9,322 nt of DNA, taken from NCBI GenBank assembly GCA_002715545.1, contig PAZI01000027.1, positions 48,971 to 58,292 on the forward strand. The letters are read 5' to 3'. Both the position numbers and the translations under genes were made by a program. A model generated the notes under the pieces. It was given only the letters and a program-made list of their open reading frames with translations. It searched no databases and was not told where the DNA came from. How positions within the stretch are numbered: position 1 is the stretch's first letter; each line of letters begins with the position of its first letter. Shown here piece after piece: positions 6,666 through 9,322 of the stretch. Source of the stretch: Methanobacteriota archaeon. Its GTDB lineage: Archaea > Thermoplasmatota > Poseidoniia > Poseidoniales > SP79.

Positions 6666-7267
6666 CTTTTGTTTGCTTTCCTTTTTATACGATTTTTCTT
6701 TCTTGTTCTTAAAGACTTTTGTCTTGATCTTTCATCGCTAGGTCTTTTGCTGGCCTTTATTACTTCTAAGTTTTTCTTTTTGATTTTCTTAATAATCATA
6801 CTTCGGCGTAGCTGCGAAATTCTATCTATTGTAAGAACGCCGTCTAAGTGATCGATTTCATGCTGTACGCAGGCAGACGAATAATCACTAAACCACTGTC
6901 TTTTTAATTCACCATCGATATTCTTCCACTCAACTAGTACCTCAGAACTCCTCTCTATATCTAAACTTAGATTAGGCAAAGAAAAACACGCTTCACTAAA
7001 AACTTGTGTACCCTTTCTGTCTATAATAACAGGGTTTAGCATTAGCTCTTCGTTATTTAAAGAATCATCCTTTTTTAACGCGCTGGGATTTATTACAATC
7101 GCTCTAACATGTAACCCAATTTGAGGAGCAGACAACCCATAACCACCAACGACCTTAAAAGTATCAAGTAAATCGTTTATAGCTTCTCGATCTTTTAAGA
7201 TGTCAATATTGGCAGATTTTATTTTTAATTCTTCATTCGGCCATTCACGAATTTTTCTATAAGTCAT
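6662..7267 (-). CDS. def: Peptide deformylase with long basic C-terminal tail
   Basis: Peptide deformylase removes the formyl group from the N-terminal Met of new proteins, using a metal ion. All three motifs are present: GYGLSAPQ (42-49), EACFSLP (92-98) with metal ligand Cys94, and QHEIDHLDG (135-143) with ligands His136 and His140 and catalytic Glu137. The Gly usual in EGCLS is Ala here. The catalytic domain ends near 151. Residues 152-201 form a tail with 23 Lys/Arg in 50 residues and only three acidic ones. Known phage deformylases tend to be short at this end, so the tail is unusual. AGGA lies ten bases before ATG 7267, with GGAGGA further up. The start lies inside the end of the predicted 47-residue ORF. 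Confidence 0.95.
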   Translation of the reverse strand: MTYRKIREWPNEELKIKSANIDILKDREAINDLLDTFKVVGGYGLSAPQIGLHVRAIVINPSALKKDDSLNNEELMLNPVIIDRKGTQVFSEACFSLPNLSLDIERSSEVLVEWKNIDGELKRQWFSDYSSACVQHEIDHLDGVLTIDRISQLRRSMIIKKIKKKNLEVIKASKRPSDERSRQKSLRTRKKNRIKRKANKR

Positions 7268-7400
7268 TTTGCACTTTTCCTATCCTCCAAGAAAGATAGC
7301 AAACGCATGCTGTCAAAAAATTCAAAAGAGCGACATCTTTATTTAAAAATTCATAACTTACAACACACATAAACATATTAAGGATTGCTGCTGGCAGCAT
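7257..7400 (-). CDS. Predicted small membrane protein (47 aa)
   Basis: ATG 7400 to TAG 7259-7257 is an open frame filling the otherwise gene-free stretch 7268-7417. It encodes 47 residues with two hydrophobic segments, about 1-18 (MLPAAILNMFMCVVSYEF) and 23-40, and a polar end. It starts 17 bases after the previous stop and overlaps the deformylase start by 11 bases, which fits the packing of the operon. The ribosome site is weak (only AAAAAAGATA before the ATG), and a small inverted repeat, TGCTG-CCAG-CAGCA, lies at the start codon. Coding status is plausible, not proven. Confidence 0.5.
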   Translation of the reverse strand: MLPAAILNMFMCVVSYEFLNKDVALLNFLTACVCYLSWRIGKVQNDL

Positions 7401-7417
7401 TATCTTTTTTAAAAATA

Positions 7418-7741
7418 TCACTTATCTTGTGTTTTCTTTGGTGCTCTTTTACGCGGTGTACGAGGTTTTCTGGTAGTCTTCTTTGGGACTGGTTTTTCAT
7501 TATCCTCTACAAGCGCTTTTGTTGCAACAGGCTTCTTTTTTATAGTCGGCTTTTTGGCGGTCTTCTTTTCAACCACATTATCAGCTACCTTAGGGCTAGC
7601 AAAATATTCATTTATTGGGGCTGTCATATTCTTTTCAGCACAATAAGCCCTAAGCTCTTCATCGCTAGTAATACCAGCTGCGCTAAAAAAATCCTGAATA
7701 TTAAAATTCCCTCTTGCGATAAATCTTTCAAATATAAGCAT
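7418..7741 (-). CDS. Lys/Pro-rich histone-like protein of unknown function (107 aa)
   Basis: ATG 7741 is preceded by AGGAG at six bases. Residues 1-48 form a small helical domain (NIQDFFSAAGITSDEELRAY, then a Cys at 34). Residues 49-107 are a low-complexity tail with 21 Lys/Arg in 59 residues and many Pro and Thr, ending TRKPRTPRKRAPKKTQDK. The tail resembles histone H1 and bacterial H1-like proteins and probably binds nucleic acid. It follows the sigma factor and helix-turn-helix genes, which fits a role in gene expression or DNA packing. No family is recognised for the N-terminal part. Confidence 0.78.
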   Translation of the reverse strand: MLIFERFIARGNFNIQDFFSAAGITSDEELRAYCAEKNMTAPINEYFASPKVADNVVEKKTAKKPTIKKKPVATKALVEDNEKPVPKKTTRKPRTPRKRAPKKTQDK

Positions 7742-7753
7742 ATACTCTCCTAA

Positions 7754-8032
7754 CTAGATCATAGATTCTTCTTCTAAATATGAAGCAACACATTCTTGAA
7801 ATCGGGGGTCGCTTGCTACTTTCATAATATCAGTGTCGCTCATATCGTATAGTTCGCAAACCCCAACAGCTAATTTCTTCATAGCCTCCAACAAAATATT
7901 TCTAGCAGCAGAATGCTTCATCTTAAAGCCGCGGCGGGTCATTTCTTCAGCTATATCCTTATAGCTCATGCCACCTGACTTTACTACTGTTGCATAACCA
8001 TTTTCAGATTTATATCCTTTTGGCATACTCAT
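7754..8032 (-). CDS. Helix-turn-helix protein resembling sigma region 4
   Basis: This 92-residue protein has an HTH at about 23-55: SYKDIAEEMTRRGFKMKH, then SAARNILLEAMKKLA. The second helix and its exit resemble the -35 binding helix and end of sigma region 4.2 (the VRxxxxxALxKL pattern), although the turn between helices is longer. The ATG overlaps the sigma factor stop as ATGA. A strong AGGAGG (8046-8041) lies eight bases before this ATG, inside the last sigma codons; a second ATG at 8026 is too far away. The C-terminal part (56-92) is acidic. It may be a regulator or an accessory DNA-binding partner of the sigma factor; the latter is inference. Confidence 0.8.
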   Translation of the reverse strand: MSMPKGYKSENGYATVVKSGGMSYKDIAEEMTRRGFKMKHSAARNILLEAMKKLAVGVCELYDMSDTDIMKVASDPRFQECVASYLEEESMI

Positions 8033-8796
8033 TTTGCAATCCTCCTAATTTCTTTTACTTCAGCTTTACTTAAAGAAAACTGTTCATTTGACTGTTCGGC
8101 TGGCTCACCAATCCCAAATCTTAAACGTATAATATTTTCCTCTCTGCTTGTAAGACTTTTTAATGCGCTTCTCATTACACCCTTTATCTTAACAGAGTCT
8201 AATAGATCATCAACAGACGTCGCTTCATTATCTGGAACAACTTCTGCAATCTTTCTACCAGCGCCACCAGATCTATCCCTAATATTTGCATCAAGTGACA
8301 GCTGTGTCGAGCACTTGATCATAGACATTAGCGTACTAGTCGGGATACCCAAAGCTTCCGATACTTCGTCGTATGAAGGACGTTGACCAAACTCTTCTTC
8401 ATATTCCTTGATCATTTCATTCATTTTCCAAAGAAGATTTCTGGTGTGGGCAGGCAGCTTAATATCAGAAGCCTGACTTGCTACATGTGTCCTAACAGAT
8501 TGTTTAATCCACCAATATGCATATGTACTAAACTTAAAGCCTTTACGCCAATCAAAACGATCAACAGCTTTGATTAATCCCATATTAGATTCTTGAATCA
8601 AATCTTCTAGAGAGCAACCCTTGCCATGGTACTTTTTTGCAATTGATATAGCAAGTCTTAAATTTGATTGAATCATCTGATTTTTCGCCCTTGCGTCACC
8701 AGCCTCAATCTTTTTAGCTAAATCAATTTCTTGTTCTCGGGTAAGAAGTGGATATTTGCCAACTCTAGTGAAGTATGTTTGTAATGCTTCTGACAT
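8029..8796 (-). CDS. Phage-encoded sigma-70 family factor with altered region 4
   Basis: This 255-residue protein directs core RNA polymerase to promoters. Region 1.2 lies near 4-33 (LQTYFTRVGKYPLLTREQEI). Region 2 covers about 37-110, including DLIQESNMGLIKAVDRFD (core binding, 65-82) and KFSTYAYWWIKQ (DNA melting and -10 contact, 88-99). Region 3 runs about 115-172, and region 4.1 has LTSREENIIRLRFGIG (215-230). Region 1.1 is absent. Region 4.2 is cut short: EQFSLSKAEVKEIRRIAK ends just after the recognition helix, and the usual R-E-R-I-R-Q is K-A-E-V-K-E, so -35 binding is probably changed or weak. AGGAG precedes the ATG, and a likely promoter lies in the 50-base gap upstream. It may drive later phage genes; the class it serves is not visible here. 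Confidence 0.95.
   Translation of the reverse strand: MSEALQTYFTRVGKYPLLTREQEIDLAKKIEAGDARAKNQMIQSNLRLAISIAKKYHGKGCSLEDLIQESNMGLIKAVDRFDWRKGFKFSTYAYWWIKQSVRTHVASQASDIKLPAHTRNLLWKMNEMIKEYEEEFGQRPSYDEVSEALGIPTSTLMSMIKCSTQLSLDANIRDRSGGAGRKIAEVVPDNEATSVDDLLDSVKIKGVMRSALKSLTSREENIIRLRFGIGEPAEQSNEQFSLSKAEVKEIRRIAK
8041..8046 (-). promoter_or_regulatory. Shine-Dalgarno site of the HTH gene inside the sigma gene
   Basis: AGGAGG reads as the two Arg codons near the sigma C-terminus and sits eight bases before the HTH gene ATG. It is one of the strongest ribosome sites in the window. It shows that the HTH protein is initiated on its own, and it fixes the 8032 start. Confidence 0.8.
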
Positions 8797-8813
8797 CTTT
8801 TCTCCTTTTTTTT

Positions 8814-8827
8814 ATTATATTATACCA
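8814..8827 (-). promoter_or_regulatory. Extended -10 promoter before the sigma gene
   Basis: On the minus strand, TGGTATAAT (8827-8819) matches the extended -10 form TGnTATAAT exactly. A second overlapping TATAAT occupies 8819-8814. No good -35 box is found at 17 or 18 bases (the 17-base position reads ATGCAA). The element lies in the largest gap of the window, 22 bases from the sigma ATG, leaving a very short leader that still includes the AGGAG ribosome site. Such a site could be read by host sigma-70, or by the phage factor itself. Confidence 0.6.
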
Positions 8828-8846
8828 TAGAAAATAATGATTTGCA

Positions 8847-9146
8847 TTACTTTCGAAAATTAAAATGAGCTTTTTTTCTTTTATCTCTTTGATCAATTTC
8901 TCTTTGAATATAACAAATTTCTTTCTCAATTAACTTAGAAGATTTTTCATCTTTCTTTGTTCTGGCTAATCTAAGATTTTTATTAAGCCGATCGCTTAGG
9001 GATCTAATTTCTTCATCATTTTTATGGACTAGATCTTCCCAGTTGATATTGATGATAATGATAGGATCATTTTTTCTATCTGGTCTTTGCTGCGATCTTC
9101 TGTCTTGTCTATTATTTCTATCTGATCTTGTCGTTTTATTTCTCAT
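8847..9146 (-). CDS. Small highly charged coiled-coil protein (99 aa)
   Basis: The chosen start is ATG 9146, which overlaps the GroEL TAA by one base (TAATG) and follows AGGAG at suitable spacing. An in-frame start at 9182 lies inside the GroEL gene and is rejected. Residues 1-28 are Arg/Asn/Gln rich and probably disordered. PIIIININWEDL (28-39) is a short hydrophobic strand. Residues 40-95 form a charged helix with coiled-coil character, ending in a basic tail. No family is recognised. Nucleic-acid binding is possible from the charge. Confidence 0.75.
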   Translation of the reverse strand: MRNKTTRSDRNNRQDRRSQQRPDRKNDPIIIININWEDLVHKNDEEIRSLSDRLNKNLRLARTKKDEKSSKLIEKEICYIQREIDQRDKRKKAHFNFRK

Positions 9147-9322
9147 TAACGCTTCTCCTGTTCTTTCACGACGGCTGCGCAACCAACCGATAATAGATTT
9201 AATGCGGCGCTAGTGGCATTTTCTAATGCTGAAACCGCTACTTTCACTGGATCAATTATTCCTTCTTTCATTACATTTGTAATCTTACCGCTAATAGCGT
9301 TATATCCCGAGTTCCCCTTAGT
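9146..9322 (-). CDS. groEL: GroEL-type chaperonin, C-terminal 58 residues
   Basis: The frame is open from the window edge and ends at TAA 9148-9146. The visible part reads GNSGYNAISGKITNVMKEG, then IIDPVKVAVSALENATSAA and a helix ending KEQEKR. This matches the end of the GroEL equatorial domain (GYNAxxG, then GIxDPxKVxxxALxNAxSxA). The Gly-Gly-Met tail of many bacterial GroELs is absent. Chaperonin genes are known from several large phages, where they fold phage proteins. No GroES gene lies in the window. The rest of the gene is outside, so completeness and ATPase residues cannot be judged. Confidence 0.9.
   Translation of the reverse strand, partial: TKGNSGYNAISGKITNVMKEGIIDPVKVAVSALENATSAALNLLSVGCAAVVKEQEKR

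Noticed and set aside
7385..7410. Hairpin TGCTG-CTGG-CAGCA followed by T-rich sequence, like a terminator
   Set aside because: The T-run follows the stem only on the plus strand, where there are no genes. The stem is five pairs and there is no T-run in the transcribed minus direction.
8029..8040. Possible -1 frameshift joining sigma and HTH proteins at GCAAAATGA
   Set aside because: Only four A residues precede the stop, not a classic heptamer slip site, and a strong AGGAGG explains independent initiation of the HTH gene.
8847..8870. AT-rich sequence at the end of the 99-residue gene as a possible terminator
   Set aside because: No stable GC stem can be drawn before the promoter region.
9147..9182. 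Upstream in-frame start for the charged 99-residue protein
   Set aside because: It lies in the GroEL coding region, while ATG 9146 has a good AGGAG and a TAATG overlap.

Overview
The window looks like part of a large tailed double-stranded DNA phage genome infecting a Gram-negative-type bacterium, probably marine. All 21 genes supported here lie on the minus strand and are read from position 9322 down to 1. They are packed with almost no spacer: nine junctions are 4-base stop/start overlaps, four are 1-base overlaps, one is an exact abutment and one is an 11-base overlap. The largest gap is 50 bases. Several starts are GTG or TTG. Phage origin is inferred from this packing, the many small unknown proteins, the auxiliary enzymes and a family of short N-terminal tags. 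No capsid, tail or terminase gene is visible, so the taxon and host cannot be fixed. No tRNA, rRNA, CRISPR array, insertion sequence or attachment site was found.

Right part (about 7400-9322): the 3' end of a GroEL-type chaperonin, a small basic coiled-coil protein, and a 50-base gap with an extended -10 promoter. This gap precedes a sigma-70 factor that lacks region 1.1 and has an altered, short region 4.2. A helix-turn-helix protein overlaps its end and resembles a sigma region-4 module. A Lys/Pro-rich histone-like protein follows. This is an expression-control block.

Middle part (about 4540-7400): a 47-residue membrane protein, a peptide deformylase with an unusual 50-residue basic tail, two small unknown proteins, an IMPDH/GMP reductase family enzyme without CBS domains (more like GMP reductase), a four-helix membrane protein and a small exported protein. 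This block combines auxiliary metabolism with membrane proteins.

Left part (1-4527): a run of mostly unknown proteins, seven of which start with a short amphipathic tag of the type MKITKRQLRRIIRES or a shorter variant. One 322-residue protein carries a second, complete tag in its interior. Each tag ends in [I/L/V]-x-E followed by another residue. This layout recalls the capsid-targeting peptides of T4 internal proteins, which the prohead protease removes after (L/I)-x-E. One tagged protein has a RelA/SpoT-type HD (alarmone hydrolase-like) domain. Embedded among the tagged genes are an untagged thermonuclease-like protein and an untagged membrane coiled-coil protein. The leading hypothesis is that this cluster encodes proteins packaged in the virion and delivered with the DNA. 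That is inference from sequence patterns only.
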